A stretch of DNA of 64,000 nt from Ornithodoros turicata (lineage: Eukaryota > Arthropoda > Arachnida > Ixodida > Argasidae): positions 103,323,962 through 103,387,961 of the forward strand of contig NC_088202.1 in assembly GCF_037126465.1 (NCBI RefSeq). Direction: 5' to 3'. The first letter of the stretch is position 1; each line of letters starts with the position of its first letter. A model generated the notes under the pieces. That model was not told the DNA's origin. It ran no database searches and saw only the letters and a program-made list of their open reading frames with translations. Below are positions 11,871 through 23,235 of this stretch, piece by piece. Both the position numbers and the translations under genes were made by a program.

Positions 11871-12887
11871 TGTCGGCATCTGGGACAGAGGAGGATTAAT
11901 CCCTTCGTACACTGCGAGGTATTACGCTTAAAAAGTTGGAAAGAGAAATGATATCAGAGACCATGAAGAAGTTCTCGAAATCTCTGCAGGCAGTTTACTC
12001 CTGGGTGCCGACACATTCATCATGCGGAGTTTGAACCAAACATTAGTGCGAAAAACAGATCTATTAACGAAAACAAGAAAAAGAAAAAGAAAACGCCGTA
12101 AAAGGCCGCTGCCGCCGTGACGTAGCAGCCTGACGTGACGTCAGAAGCGAGTAATTCCCCATTGGCGGACTGGCTTGGAATGAGCAGGTGACGTCTGGCC
12201 GCTTTTAGGGGATGCGTTCGACGGGCGCTCGCCGCTAATTTTCTGTGCGAATTGCACCCGCATGGAGCACAACGGGACGAAAAATGCGCGTGTTTCAGAT
12301 AAAAGTCATTCTTCAGAACCATTCGTCGTGCAGAGCTCAGAGGTTTGGAGAAACTCTTCACGGTCGCTTTACCAGGGAACCGCCGGCCATGCCCACAGTC
12401 TGATAACTTCGACGTTTAATGTAGGCTTTAACAACATCGCACTTGCATGAATACACTCGGCGTCCCTATGCAGCGCTTTCGTGTACTACCACGGAACTAA
12501 TGAGAAATTTGCGATGTCGGTCGAAAAAAAGAAAAAAAAGAAGGAGCAACGATCAGCTGCTTACCACTTCCACCGCATTATCATACGTTCGCCGCCAGCT
12601 AGACGTCATTACGGCTGTTACTAGTCTATCAGCGTATTTCCTCATTAGCGCCTCAGCTGCTGATTGCTGGCGATGTTTATCAAAAATGACGCCTAGAAAT
12701 TATACGGGGCTGCCGTGTCCTTCATTAACGCAGAAGCGTTGTCTGTGACACATTCCGCGGGGCCTTTCATATAATCTTTCATACCGCTTTTCGTTCGTTT
12801 AATCCTGACAGCTTCTGACGACTGACATCACTTTGTCTCAGTTGGAAGTTAATCAATTGATTGTCCCGGGGCAACAAAGTGCCACAC
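11871..12887. other. No recognisable gene or element
   Basis: No domain or repeat is recognised. Frames of up to about 110 codons lack known motifs. Confidence 0.45.
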
Positions 12888-12994
12888 GCTATATTAGAAG
12901 AAGGCTCAACCGGCAGGCTAGCTGGTGATACACGATGAAGAAAATCCCCCCGAGACCTATGTATCGAAGTTTCTCTTCACCGTGCTATATTAGA
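12888..12994. mobile_element. Small insertion bounded by an 11-bp direct repeat
   Basis: GCTATATTAGA occurs at 12888-12898 and 12984-12994. The intervening 85 bp (AAGGCTCAACCGGCAGGCTAGC onward) has a short run of C and no coding sequence. It fits a truncated retroelement insertion with a target-site duplication. The family is unknown. Confidence 0.5.
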
Positions 12995-13134
12995 TCCGAA
13001 CTAAAGCGCTGTACTAGGGCTTCACTTCTAAATGTCAGTCTACCACGAAACTTTTCAGTGTCTAGCTAATATGCTGCAAAGTGTTAAGAGTGACATATGT
13101 GTTTATACTTTTGTGTTTAAGCATTGCATTCAAT

Positions 13135-13240
13135 TGCAACATATGGAGTAAACATTGTATGCGCTATGGGGTAGGGTTCCACTCCTAGAGTGGAAAACCT
13201 CCCCACTTCATCGTCAGAATGTAATTGTTGTTGTTGTTGT
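13135..13240 (-). repeat. GAT-family short repeat, copy 3 (inverted)
   Basis: In the reverse orientation to the 15.2-kb copy, this reads GGGGTAGGGTTCCACTCC, TAGAGTGGAAAACCTCCCC, ACTTCATCGTC and ends in (TTG)n. The hairpin GTTCCACTC / GAGTGGAAA is intact. This copy best shows the (GTT)n tail. Confidence 0.6.
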
Positions 13241-15189
13241 ATGCGCGAAGTCCTTGCTTGCCTAAGTGAGACCCCACAACACATCGAGTCCGTTATAGCC
13301 GTGGAACGTGCACAAGCTTTCATTTGGCAGACTACAAATGCGGTCGAAGCCACGCGAGGCGACACGATAAACACGTCTATGTACTTGGAAAGAGCAAATT
13401 GTTTCGGAGTCGACTGCGTGAGAAACAACAAGGAAGTCAGTAAATTACTCGAAAAAGAGAGGACGGGACGAAAGGAATGTTCTAAGTAGATGTACTACTG
13501 CACGGCGACCGTAAAGTATTCTGTCAAATCTTGTTGGTCATGTACTCCACGCCGCTGACGACGGGAAACCGGGCAGAGACGTCTTTTCTTCTTTCGTACA
13601 TGTGCTAGCGAACTGAATGGTATTATTTCCTCATAACGGGACACTGCGCACTTCTGTACAAATACCGTCGAGCATTGCATCGCTCGGGTGCTCGAGGGAG
13701 GGCCACGACTAGATATTTAACACCTTTCGAGAGCTTCCGATGCGGACGATCTCGCATGTGTCGTAGACAGTCCATTCGACCACTGACCAATGGAGCATTG
13801 AATAGTGGCTTAACACAGCACCAGGCGCGGTACACCGGCGTCGTCTGCCTCGCGTCGTAGTCATGGAATTCAGATTGCGCAAATCTTTCAGCCTGATTTC
13901 TGCACCGTTACTTGGCTACCGGAAACCACTCGTAGGCTCACCCGACACGGCAACCGAACAGCTATTCCACTGGGTGCACGAAAGGAGAACAAAGCAAGCT
14001 GTGCTTTCGGCCTTCTCTTTGCTTGATGATAATTCGTCTGTGCATTATGCAGGGACAAACTGTCGAGCTTTTTGTATCACCCTTTTAATACGTAATCACA
14101 TACCGCTCAGGCCATGAAACTCGCTCGGCTGCTCAGTTTGCTTCAGCTCACGTCGCGCTGGTGGTGCTGTTGGCTGTGTCCAGCGTGTCCAGCTCATTTC
14201 TCATCCGAATGTTGTACCTGTCCCTTACCACACCCATCCACACGTATCCCATCTGCGAGTCCCATTCTGTGTCTGAGATGGGAGTGATTTGTTGTACCGT
14301 GCTCGGCGACGGAAGTTGTCAACGGCCAACACGCTGCGTGAACTTGTGTTCTGTCGCCGTAACTCTCGAGTAAGGTTATGGGTTGAGAAACAGGCTAGCA
14401 TATTTGGATATTCAAGACTATCCAAGTGTATCACTGCCAAGTAGGTCTCAAGTGAAAGAGCAACGGGACACGCAATATTATAGTTGAATAAAAAAAAAGA
14501 CGAGAAGCTTACAGTTATACTAACACTGAGCTTTTTTTTAACAGCCTGCAGAACAGTGCAATATAGTGACATCCAGAACAGATCCGTTTTCTCCACGGAA
14601 CGCTCTTTTACAGCCCACTATATTTCCACGTGAGTAACACGCGTTGCGGGGTGCGGATTCGAAATTCACCAGAATCAGGCAACGGGGGAGGGGTGGGGGA
14701 GATAATAAGGGATGAAACAAAAGCGACCAGCTGTTGCATTCGTGGAAAGAAGGAGGGGCGAGAGAGCAAATAGGTTGATTAAAATCAATTTCCGCATTTC
14801 TAGCAGGCGCGTGAGAAATTTCCACGCTCGCGTCGATAAGCGATTGCGGCGAGCTACGTCTCTGTGCTCGGTCTCTACTGGGCGTGCGGCTGTTGCCACC
14901 AAGATGTTGCAACTTGGCTGGCAGGTGAGTCGGGCGCCGGTGCCGAGTGAGGAAGGAAATTTCACACTTCTCATTACGCCCTACGTGGGGGGGGGGGGGG
15001 GGTTGTTTGAAGCGACGGCATATCTATTTTATGTCATGTGTTCAGGCCAGGGCAGTAGTGAACGCGACATTGTTTTGACCTGGAACTTACATCTTTACCG
15101 ATCGCTTACGTGGCTGACACATGTTTTGAAATGATATGAGATTGTTACTTAAACCCTTCCAATGTTCTATGAAATCGTTTTTTTTTACT
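13241..15189. other. No recognisable gene; includes a 16-bp G run
   Basis: A homopolymer of 16 G lies at 14987-15002. Open frames on both strands at 14.5-15.1 kb show no recognised motif. Confidence 0.45.
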
Positions 15190-15300
15190 TTTTGTGCGTT
15201 GAGGTAACAACAACAGCATTTATATTTTGACGATGAAGTGGGGAGGTTTTCCACTCTAGGAGTGGAACGCTACCCAATAGCTGGGGGTCTAATATGAGTG
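15190..15300 (+). repeat. GAT-family short repeat, copy 4
   Basis: (AAC)n is followed by AGCATTTATATTTTGACGATG, AAGTGGGGAGG, the hairpin TTTTCCACTC / GAGTGGAA, and CTACCCAATAGCTGG. It is a close reverse complement of the copy at 13135-13240. Confidence 0.65.
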
Positions 15301-15877
15301 ATGACGATGATGATCGGAGTGGCGATGGCGATCCTGATCGTGATGGCGGGAATGTCCGAGGGCGCTGTCGGGGTCACAATGAGTTCTTCAGGTCAGTCTT
15401 CTAAAAAAATAAAAAATAGAACAACTACATGGCGTAAGGCCGCCCTGGAGTGGACCGCGGTGTCCCAAGGGACGAGGATGCACGACAAGTTGAAGGAGCG
15501 GCTGCCAAGGTGCATTGAGGTAGTCGCACCACAGTCTTACGATTTTGTGGCGGTGTCACTGTCACGTGGTGTCCCGTGGCCATACAAAGTCACAGACGGA
15601 CCTACACCGTGGTTGGCCCTATAATGCCTGGTTCACACTGTTGCATGTTCACGCGTTACGGATGCGGCGCGGCACGGTTGTCATGGCGTCGAAGTACGGC
15701 GAACCAGAAAAGCATACGAACTCCACGCGGTGGTGGTGCTGGTGCTATTGAAAGGGCTCGCCGTTGTCGGCGTCACAGAGGTGGGCAACGTCGCGACTGA
15801 CGCCCTGGGGATTACGGGTATGGATTACCTCCGGCTACGTAGCTGACCAATGAGCGAAGGCGCACTGGAGAGTGGGC

Positions 15878-15975
15878 AGACAGACAGACAGACAGACAGG
15901 TAGATAGGTAGGTAGGTAGGTAGGTAGATAGACAGACAGGTAAGTAGGTCGGTCGGTCGGTAGGTAGGTAGGTCG
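15878..15975. repeat. Compound tetranucleotide microsatellite
   Basis: (GACA)n, (TAGG)n, (GACA)n, (TCGG)n and (TAGG)n tracts follow in order. The minus-strand reading frame here encodes a low-complexity threonine/tyrosine/leucine string and is not a gene. Confidence 0.9.
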
Positions 15976-16189
15976 ATAATTCGATACGTAGGTTGGTAGC
16001 TAGACGTAGAAGGAGTGGAGACGTGATTAGTCAACCACAGGCGTTTTCCGTATCAATAACGCATGTGTCTGAACAGCGTGTCGTACGACAACCGCATCTA
16101 TACTCGATCTGTACCGTACCCGTAACGGAGAGAAGTTGTAGTATGAACTAGGCATTAAGCTACCGCTTTACAATTCTTTGGGCACAGCG

Positions 16190-16500
16190 ACCGTGCGTAC
16201 GTAAGGGATAACGTAGCAGTTCTGCGCAGTGCGCGAAGCTCTCTGTTTTGCAGATGCACAGAACCACCAACGCTATTCCTTACGTACGCAAAGGATAGCG
16301 TACGATGCACTAAAACTCACTAGTAGATAGTCTTAGTACGTCGTACGCTATCGCCTTTGCGTACGTAAGGCATAGCGTTGATGGTTCTGCGCACGCCCAC
16401 AACAGAAAGAGAGCTACTCGCAGTGCGCAGAACCAACAACGCTATCCGTTACGTACGCAAAGGCGGTAGCGTACAATGCACTAAAACTCACTATAGTCTT
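16190..16500. repeat. Alternating inverted/direct repeats built on GCGTACGTAAGG
   Basis: A module containing AACGCTATTCCTTACGTACGC, AAAGGATAGCGTAC and TGCACTAAAACTCACTA appears at about 16268-16325. It recurs at 16433-16493 in the same orientation. An inverted copy (CGTACGCTATCGCCTTTGCG, TACGTAAGGCATAGCGTTG, GGTTCTGCGCAC) lies between them at 16345-16395. This looks like a palindromic MITE with a partial duplication. Confidence 0.7.
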
Positions 16501-16527
16501 TTAACGTAGCGCTGCTCTTTGTATTAG

Positions 16528-16805
16528 GCCCATTTCACACTAGGGAGTTTTAGGTAACCGTGAGCACCCTCCGAATCCTTTTCCCTATCGCTATCAGCCA
16601 ATCAGCTACGGCTACGCTGATAGTTAATTGGCTGGTACCGTTACGGAAAAGGAATCTGAGTTTCCCAAAACCCCCAAATAACATTTTTTTTCCTCGTCCG
16701 TTTGCTTCGAAAATGGAACCTAAGGGTAATTGAGCCCAGTAGGTTCCAATGGGTCCGTTTTGGTTCCGTGAAAAACACGGACGAGAAGTGTGAAACCGGC
16801 CTTGC
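16528..16805. mobile_element. MITE with GGCC...TTTCACACT termini
   Basis: The left end GGCCCATTTCACACTAG faces the right end GAAGTGTGAAACCGGCC, an imperfect 17-bp inverted repeat. Length is about 275 bp with no coding capacity. Ends of the form GGCC(N)GTTTCACACT are typical of PIF/Harbinger-like MITEs, but no clean 3-bp duplication is seen. Confidence 0.55.
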
Positions 16806-17084
16806 AGTGCGTTTGCTGCGAGCACATCAGCGACTCTTGGAAGGACGTGTGGCACGTGGAACTACATTGACTGTGACCTACATATGAACTTCGAATCCAG
16901 TGAACAACGACAATAGAAGTTTTTCAAGCCAGCACAATTGCACGTGTCATACCAGCAGCCGCCGTACGAACATGCTGTTTAGGACGACGCTGCTCGTCGT
17001 ATTACAGGTTAGTAACATCAAAGATGTCTGTTGAGTGCGTTTTGTTAGACACACAGCTATGTGATATGGTTCGATCATAGCAGT

Positions 17085-17530
17085 GACATAATTTACGTTG
17101 TTACCATTACCTGGTTATCACGAGGAAAATCCTGGGCCCAATGGTGGTGTAAAAACGAGAGGTACTAAGGCAAAAGCCATATCACCAAAAGATTCGCTCC
17201 TTGAAAAACGAGAAGATTTCATTAAAGATAGTGCTGAGCACGGACAAACTCACGTAAAACATCACTGGTCAGTTAACAGAAGCCATTCCAACAAAAACAA
17301 ATAAATTCAGTTTCGTCTCAATGAAATCGAGAGCATGACAGAGAGAACTGAATGATTGCAATTTAGGGTGGACAACTGTCTTCTGGTGTAGATGAAATGA
17401 GAGAAGTACTCTGCACTGTTCCGGAAGATTTATGACCTGGAAAATAGGAGTACACGAAATAACCTTCTGTTTTGCGGAATACAGGAATCCGAAAACGAAA
17501 CAGAGCAGAGCCTTGACAGGGACTCTAGAA
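17085..17530 (+). pseudogene. LINE ORF1 remnant with 2A-like peptide motif
   Basis: The frame starting near 17088 reads TLLPLPGYHEENPGPNGG. This resembles the 2A-like signature (GDVExNPGP) found at the N terminus of ORF1 in several CR1/L2-type LINEs. A lysine-rich stretch follows. About 100 codons on, in another frame, KIYDLENRSTRNNLLFCGI and QESENETEQS match the coiled-coil/RRM-entry block of LINE ORF1 proteins. The copy has stops and frameshifts. In the 2A motif the aspartate and valine are changed (YH), so ribosome skipping would be doubtful. No matching ORF2 lies next to it. Confidence 0.65.
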
Positions 17531-17849
17531 TTGCCGTCCTACCATGTAAAATGGTAAATAAATTGAAAAATTGAAAGACAAAAGATAAAATAAATAAATA
17601 AAAGTGAAACACTTATGGCGAATTTCACCGATATACGTGGAGTGAACACACAAATCCGCCACAGAGCAGTATACCCCATAGCACTGCAGGACCGAATCGA
17701 AATATACGAGAAAAACAATCATGCTCCATCCGACAACCCTGCGGAAGTTGCAGCGGAAGCAGCGCGGCGAAGTGTCGAACTCATCTACTCGTCCTCGCAA
17801 GACGCAGGAGAAAGGACAGTGCTTCTTCTTTGACTGGTTGGTTTTAAAA

Positions 17850-18250
17850 GAAAGAAATGTTTGGAGAGGTTGGCGCAAACTCTTCATTGGGCCGGTTACT
17901 CCTGCAGGCTTAGGGTTGCGAGATGTCGCTACCAGGTTTCAAAAAGAATAAGCGTTCCACGAGAGGCCTGGTGAAGGAAATCACAGAGTGGCACTTGCCG
18001 ATAGATGTTTGGCCAGTCTTTCTTGATGTCAAGAGGAGCGTTGATGTGTCCAGTGTATTCCGTAGCACTTCACGCCTTGCTGTGAATCAGTCGCAGTTGA
18101 GGAGTATGTGCTAGGTGTCCTCTGGAACTGCATTGTGTGCAGTCTGGTGATGGAGCTATCTCGATACGGTGTAGGAACACGTGGCCGAGGGGAACTTTCA
18201 GCCAGAATCTGTGGAATAATGATTCCAGTGGTCTGGGCGTCCGTGAAGAT
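17850..18250. repeat. Dispersed repeat shared with 55360-55525
   Basis: Blocks GCAAACTC..CATTGGGC, GGCTTAGGGTTGCGAG, CGTTCCACGAGAG and GGAAATCACAGAGTGGCAC align with the sequence directly upstream of the large LINE at 55.6 kb. It may be part of a LINE or SINE body. The minus strand has an open frame rich in serine and threonine, without a recognised domain. Confidence 0.5.
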
Positions 18251-18261
18251 ATTCATATACA

Positions 18262-18420
18262 GGGTGTCCCATTAAACGTGTCATTGAATTATAATAAAAA
18301 AACTACGTCACCTGGAACCATGCGGTCAATGGCGTTTGTTCTTACACGGTTCTTGCCACCTCACGATGTAAATGTCATGTAACGTAAGTTTTATTATGTG
18401 AATTTTTCGTGAACTGAACT
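18262..18420 (+). mobile_element. Probable DNA-transposon end (CAGGGTGTCCCA)
   Basis: TACAGGGTGTCCCATTAAACG is a form of the CAGGGTGTCCC terminus seen at the ends of many arthropod repeats. I could not find a matching inverted end within the next kilobase, so this is either a truncated copy or a coincidence of a short motif. Confidence 0.35.
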
Positions 18421-19439
18421 CGGGAATCTGCCAAGTAATGGTCACCTTTTTTACCCTACCAATGTGAAGAGAGTGCCGAATTTACTCAAATTCGTGATAA
18501 TTGACAGGGATATTGAGGAGCTGTCCCATCGGAAAAAATAGCCGAACATCATACTTTTCGGAGCAACCGAGCATAGCGCTTGACGACTTTTTGAGCGCAA
18601 TTGTTGTCAGTCCGACGAAAGGAGGTTGGAAACCCAGCCCACACCGTGGTAACAGAAAGAGATAGCGCAGACATGGCTTATCGCATCCAGCTTCGCTGGG
18701 ATCCCTCTCCCAATTTCAGGAACTGTAACTTTTTCTGCTGTCGCCCTGTGGGCTGGGGCCATTATCAGCAGAAGCATGGGAAAGGAGAAGTGAAGGTGGA
18801 AGTCCATGGCCTTACCGCATCCCTTCTTTTGGAGACCTGAGCGCGTTAAAAATTTGCGCGTCTCGATACGACGGTGTTTGGATTGTTCGTTATTACCATT
18901 GGGAGTAGGGGATGTACTTTGCGCTGGAATAGGGTAAACACGACATGTTCTTCCTGTTACTGGCAAAAAGAAAAAGAAACGCGGGGGTGACTTGGCAAAT
19001 TTCGGACTGGCAAAATTCAATTTCTCGCGGCTTAAAATTGATAAAAGTACTCGGAAGTCAGTACGACGTCATCACCACATCGCAAACATCGGGACCTCGT
19101 TCGAGGGAGCCTGAAGTTGGAGTTAGAAACGCGAGCTTCATCCGCATTTCATTAAACTGTTGTTCAGCTTCCGAAGAGTGTTCTTTGAATCTGCAGAAAA
19201 TGCAGGTTGACTCTGCGGCACTTGTTGTTAAAGACGACGCAGAAAGGCAAAATGGAGTACTCCGGCGGTTATTTCAATTGTCTTCGTCCTTAGGACTGAC
19301 TGTCGATACTTCGAACACGTTCCCGACATTCGAACTCACTTTTTAGGAAGTCTAAAAGGGATGACAGGTCGCCGCGGCGCCTTTCCCCTTCCCTTGATAA
19401 TATTCCAGTTCAAGTGCTGGAGCAGAATTACCGAATTCC
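18421..19439. other. No recognisable gene or element
   Basis: A plus-strand frame of 133 codons (18945-19346) and its opposite-strand shadow have no motif I recognise. The region lies downstream of the BEL gag on its strand and could be decayed retroelement sequence. Confidence 0.4.
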
Positions 19440-20854
19440 GGAGAATTCAGAGAAGAAGAATTCCGCCCTGTGCCGCGCAGTCGAGTATTGATTCGGTGGT
19501 ACGCCCAAATTCTGAAGATTTCTGATTCGGACAGTAACTGCTTCGTGTAGTGATCTCAGATTTTCCCACATCGCCGATTGACTTCGCCGGCATTCGAACA
19601 GAGATTCGAGGTAGTCGTTGACTATAGTAGCTCGTTCCCTCCAAGTCGCGTCTTAAGTATTTCCACCGCTGTAGTATAATTCCATCCCTAATAGTAATCG
19701 ATCTTTCAGTTGCTCGACGTGCTGGTCCCGTAACGAGCGACACCAAGTACTTAATCTTGTTGACGTTGGAAAATCGTGAGTTCTTATGAATACTGGCATG
19801 AAACTGATCACAGAATGCTTGCTATCGTGAAAATTCACAGCAAAAAGGGTCTTTATTAAAGTGCCACTCCGGACTCGGAAAACAATTTTTGTTTGATTTA
19901 GTCTATGAAAAGAAGGTGCCTCAAGGATTCTATACGCGAAATTTCAACCCTGTTTGCGAATGCTGTGCATTTTTGTCAATTTTTGGACATCTGCTGAGCC
20001 TCCACAAGTTTCGACGACGCGAGGAGCAGGTGACGTAATCATAAGCCCACAAATTGCAATGTCATGTTCTGGAGAAGGCACTCGTCTCCTAGCAACGACG
20101 CCGGCGTCCTGGGAGGGTCGCGTGGTGGAGAAGTCACGTGACGCTGATCGAAATAGGGGAAAATGGGACAGATGTCTTCCCCCCTCCTTCTGTTTTCTAA
20201 GGTCGCAGCGGTCGGAGGATATGTCACGTGGGGCTCCGCTGACGGAGTGCAAAAAGTGAGCCCCCCACGGAAGATGCGAAGAACAACAACGTTGCCAGGT
20301 GAGAGCTGGGCGCTCCGTCGGAGCCTAACATGACGTCACAGTTCTCAAAAATAAAAATTAATTTCCTCTAACTTTCTGGTCACGTAGAGCCAATACATTT
20401 TGAAGGAATGTAAAGTGAGAGAAGATTTCAGTAACATAACTTTGGCAGGATTCTGACGACACGAGATTTTGTCCGTAGTGGCACTTTAAGCAACAAGGGC
20501 AACGTAACTCCATCAGGATGTGTTGCCGGGTTGAAATGTTGACTTGACAAAAGCTGTAGGCCGTCCCCGACTTCAGGGGATATCTGTCTCGCTGAGGTCA
20601 GCGAGGAGTCTAACGCTGAACGGGCCTGAACCAAGATGCTGGTGTAAGCTTCCAAGTAGCGCGACGCAGGTGTAGCCACCGAATCGTCATCAATGAGCGC
20701 TTGAACATCTTGGTTCATCTGTGTCAAAGTCGACAGCTTGGTTTCTAGAAAGTTCATCAGTGGACAGAGACGATACGACCAAAAGAGTCTTCAGTTCGTT
20801 GATGATGCGAGTAACCGTTGAACATATCCTCTTCAGACTTTCCAAGTTTTCCAT
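19440..20854 (-). pseudogene. gag: BEL/Pao-type retrotransposon gag, split by a MITE
   Basis: A likely start at 20854 reads MENLESLKRICSTVTRIINE. After a frameshift come MNFLETKLSTLTQMNQDVQ, ALIDDDS and a helical stretch ending near HPDGVTLPLLL. These resemble the N-terminal coiled-coil of BEL/Pao gag proteins. The reading stops at a TTAA-flanked insertion (19856-20489). Beyond it the minus strand continues with FHASIHKN, KIKYLVSLVTGPARRA and, in another frame, IVNDYLESLFECRRSQSAMW and NLQNLGVPPNQYST. These match the capsid part of the same gag type. No protease, RT or LTR was found alongside. It is a broken copy. Confidence 0.75.
19856..20489. mobile_element. TTAA-flanked MITE (piggyBac-like) inside gag
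   Basis: The termini TTAAAGTGCCACTCCGGAC and GTCCGTAGTGGCACTTTAA form an inverted repeat. TTAA sits at both ends (19856-19859, 20486-20489), the target preferred by piggyBac-type transposases. Length is about 634 bp. Inside are several GTCACGTG/CACGTGA-type words but no transposase. It interrupts the minus-strand BEL gag and so is younger than that copy. Confidence 0.85.
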
Positions 20855-20939
20855 TCCGGTATAGCTTAACAATCCTTGTCAGTACTCCTTGATCAGTAAA
20901 TAAAGCGGGGGTTCTCGTGTTTCCGCACCAAATGTACAA

Positions 20940-21478
20940 GAAGTCAAGGATGCCAGTTGAATGTGATTGAGGCTCGCTCTAAACGAGGTTGCGAGAATTG
21001 CGATGCCGCGATGATGTCGTCTTCCTTAGAAGATGCCTTTCTCAACGATGTACCGTCGAGCTAACTTCGGAACTATCAAAGTTTCGTCGTTAACAGAAAC
21101 CCTAAAATTGTTATACTTAATTTAACATGTACACAATAACGACTACCTAAATACTTATAATCAGCCTAAAGCGCATTTAGCACATCGCGATCACGGTAAA
21201 TTATCATGAAGAGAAATTACTAGTAGGACAGTTGCGTTAAAGGGAGCCAGCCGATATGGCTGGTCTTCCACGATGATGCCAATACATATAGGACAGACAC
21301 TTTTAACTACACCCTACGTCTTCCATTCTCAAGCATACCTTTGTGACTTCGACATGCTTCACTGTTTTTCTTCGTCTACTCTTGCTTACCGAGACATTTT
21401 GGATTGAAATGACTTGCACTATGAAATGCGTACCTCCGACTCGTACGCAGGCTTTCCAAAAGTGCATAAAAAATCGAT
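20940..21478. other. No recognisable gene or element
   Basis: AT-rich sequence at 21090-21230 has no open frame of note. I see no LTR end upstream of the gag start. Confidence 0.4.
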
Positions 21479-22291
21479 ACTGTAAACGTCTTTTTATTCG
21501 CGATGTATATAATTTTCGCAAATAGCTCATTTAGTCGTCTGTAATGGTATTCGCGCGTATTTGATTTCGCGTTTCTTGGGCTGTCTCCTTTTGCGGGATT
21601 GACGTCAAACTGTGTTACGCGTTCGGTCGGCACGTGTTTTCGAGGACTTTTGCCGTCCATATCAAAAGTGCTCGCTACATGACATGTCTCTAACGGTGTC
21701 ACCCCAACCACCGATTTTCTCACCAGTAAGAATGGTGAGACACCAGGAAAACTGATGAGGTCATCAGATAATAAAAGAGGGATAAAGGGGAAATTCTGGG
21801 TAGTGTGGGTGGGCTGGAAGGCAACCAAAGGCCAGCTGTAGTAACAACACCAACAACTTTATTTTATTATGGTGATTGGGGAGTTTCATCGCCAGGGGCG
21901 ATATCCTATCCCCCCTCCCCCCGCACACATACATTGGATGATGATGAGGTGGGTGATTCATCCACCCTCCCATCCTACCCCATTGCTGGTGGTGATGTGA
22001 TAATGAGTCGCCTCACAGTCGACTCAGTCAGATTGCTACTTTCATCGCGGCCGGACATAATCACGACGATGTCATTCCTTCGCTGTTCAGGGTTTGTGCA
22101 AACAAGAACACAGGGCAAACTCGAAAATAAAGGAATATGTCTCCCTAGTATTTTTTGTTGCTCTGCGTTAACTGACAGAGTGCATCTGGTCAATCTTCTG
22201 CTTCTTTATTCGCGAGTATATTTTTTCGCGATTTTTTAGTGGTCGCGACGTTCGCGAAAATTAATACATCGCGAATAAAAATACGTTTACA
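21479..22291. mobile_element. MITE with ~43-bp ATTCGCG-rich inverted termini
   Basis: The left end GTAAACGTCTTTTTATTCGCG and right end CGCGAATAAAAATACGTTTAC continue inward with matching GATGTAT/ATACATC and AATTTTCGC/GCGAAAATT. ATTCGCG-type words recur just inside both ends. The interior carries two GAT-family repeats (about 21835-21915 and 21935-22010), so those inserted later or were captured. No transposase is present. Confidence 0.75.
21835..22010 (+). repeat. Two GAT-family repeats in tandem, nested in MITE
   Basis: The first copy has AACAACACCAACAAC, TTTATTTTATTATGG and GGGGAGTTTCATCGCC. The second has a (CA)-rich lead, GATGATGATGAGGTGGG, the hairpin GATTCATCCACC and CCTACCCCATTGCTGGTGG. 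Confidence 0.55.
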
Positions 22292-22679
22292 ATACCCGCC
22301 TGAATGGGGACCATGGCCGCACCGGTACTTTCAGCGCTGATATGCACGATATTGTTCGTTACCATGACAACACATGCATTAACATTGTTCGTTTTCCTTC
22401 TGCTTTTTTCTCGTTCATATATCGTATGCCACTACAAGGCGCAAGATATAGCACGTACTTCGCTATGTGTATCGTGCTCTTGCTACTGCGCTACTTGCTG
22501 CTGTACAGCTGCTCTTGCTTGGGCTCTGGAAACAGTCATCAGGTTGCGAAATAAGTAAATGAAACGTGCTAAGGTAGGACAAGATAGGATATTGCGGCTT
22601 TTCCCTTTGCAACGGGTGATAGCATTCGCCAAAAAAAAAAAAAACAAAAAAGAAAGAAGAGAAAAAATATAAGAATCAC
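22292..22679. other. No recognisable gene or element
   Basis: A short cysteine-rich frame near 22440-22550 and an A-rich tract at 22631-22665 are present. Neither supports a gene. Confidence 0.4.
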
Positions 22680-23235
22680 CTACTGCTCCACCACGTACAG
22701 ATGATGATCCCGATTGTTCCTACACCACCACTCGTTTAAAGAATCCTTTGTTTTCTGTACCGCTTCCATCTTTATCTCGTCCCTGTCGTTCGGGAAACCT
22801 ATAGTGCTTCCCATAGTGTTACGTTCCCTTGTGGCGATTGAATGCTCTCTTATTTTAATATTACATGCTCCGCAGTCTCCTCTTCTTGTCCCCATAGGCT
22901 GCACGTTTTATCGACAATTTCTGCAACTTTAGCTACGTGGGATTTCGTTCTTAGCACCCCTGTCCTTGCATCGAAAAGCAACACGCTGCATCTTGTGGGA
23001 GAAGACAAAGACAAAGAGGAGTAGGCTGGAGCTCGATCTCGTAGGGAACAAAATAACAACAAAAAGAGTCTGTGCTGGTTAGGCGGAGTCCGTCCTGTCC
23101 GTCCGAAAACCGTCCTGTTTTCGGCACCAGGAAGCGGAAGTGGGATCGCGGCGGTACTGCTGAGGATTATTGATCGCTGTGGACTATACAGGATTGTATT
23201 TCTACTTGTTGGGCATGTAAACTTGTTGTTCTAGA

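Noticed and set aside
20427..20757. Gag frame as an endogenous virus with intact envelope
   Set aside because: Only BEL/Pao gag blocks are present. No pol, env or LTR could be found around them.
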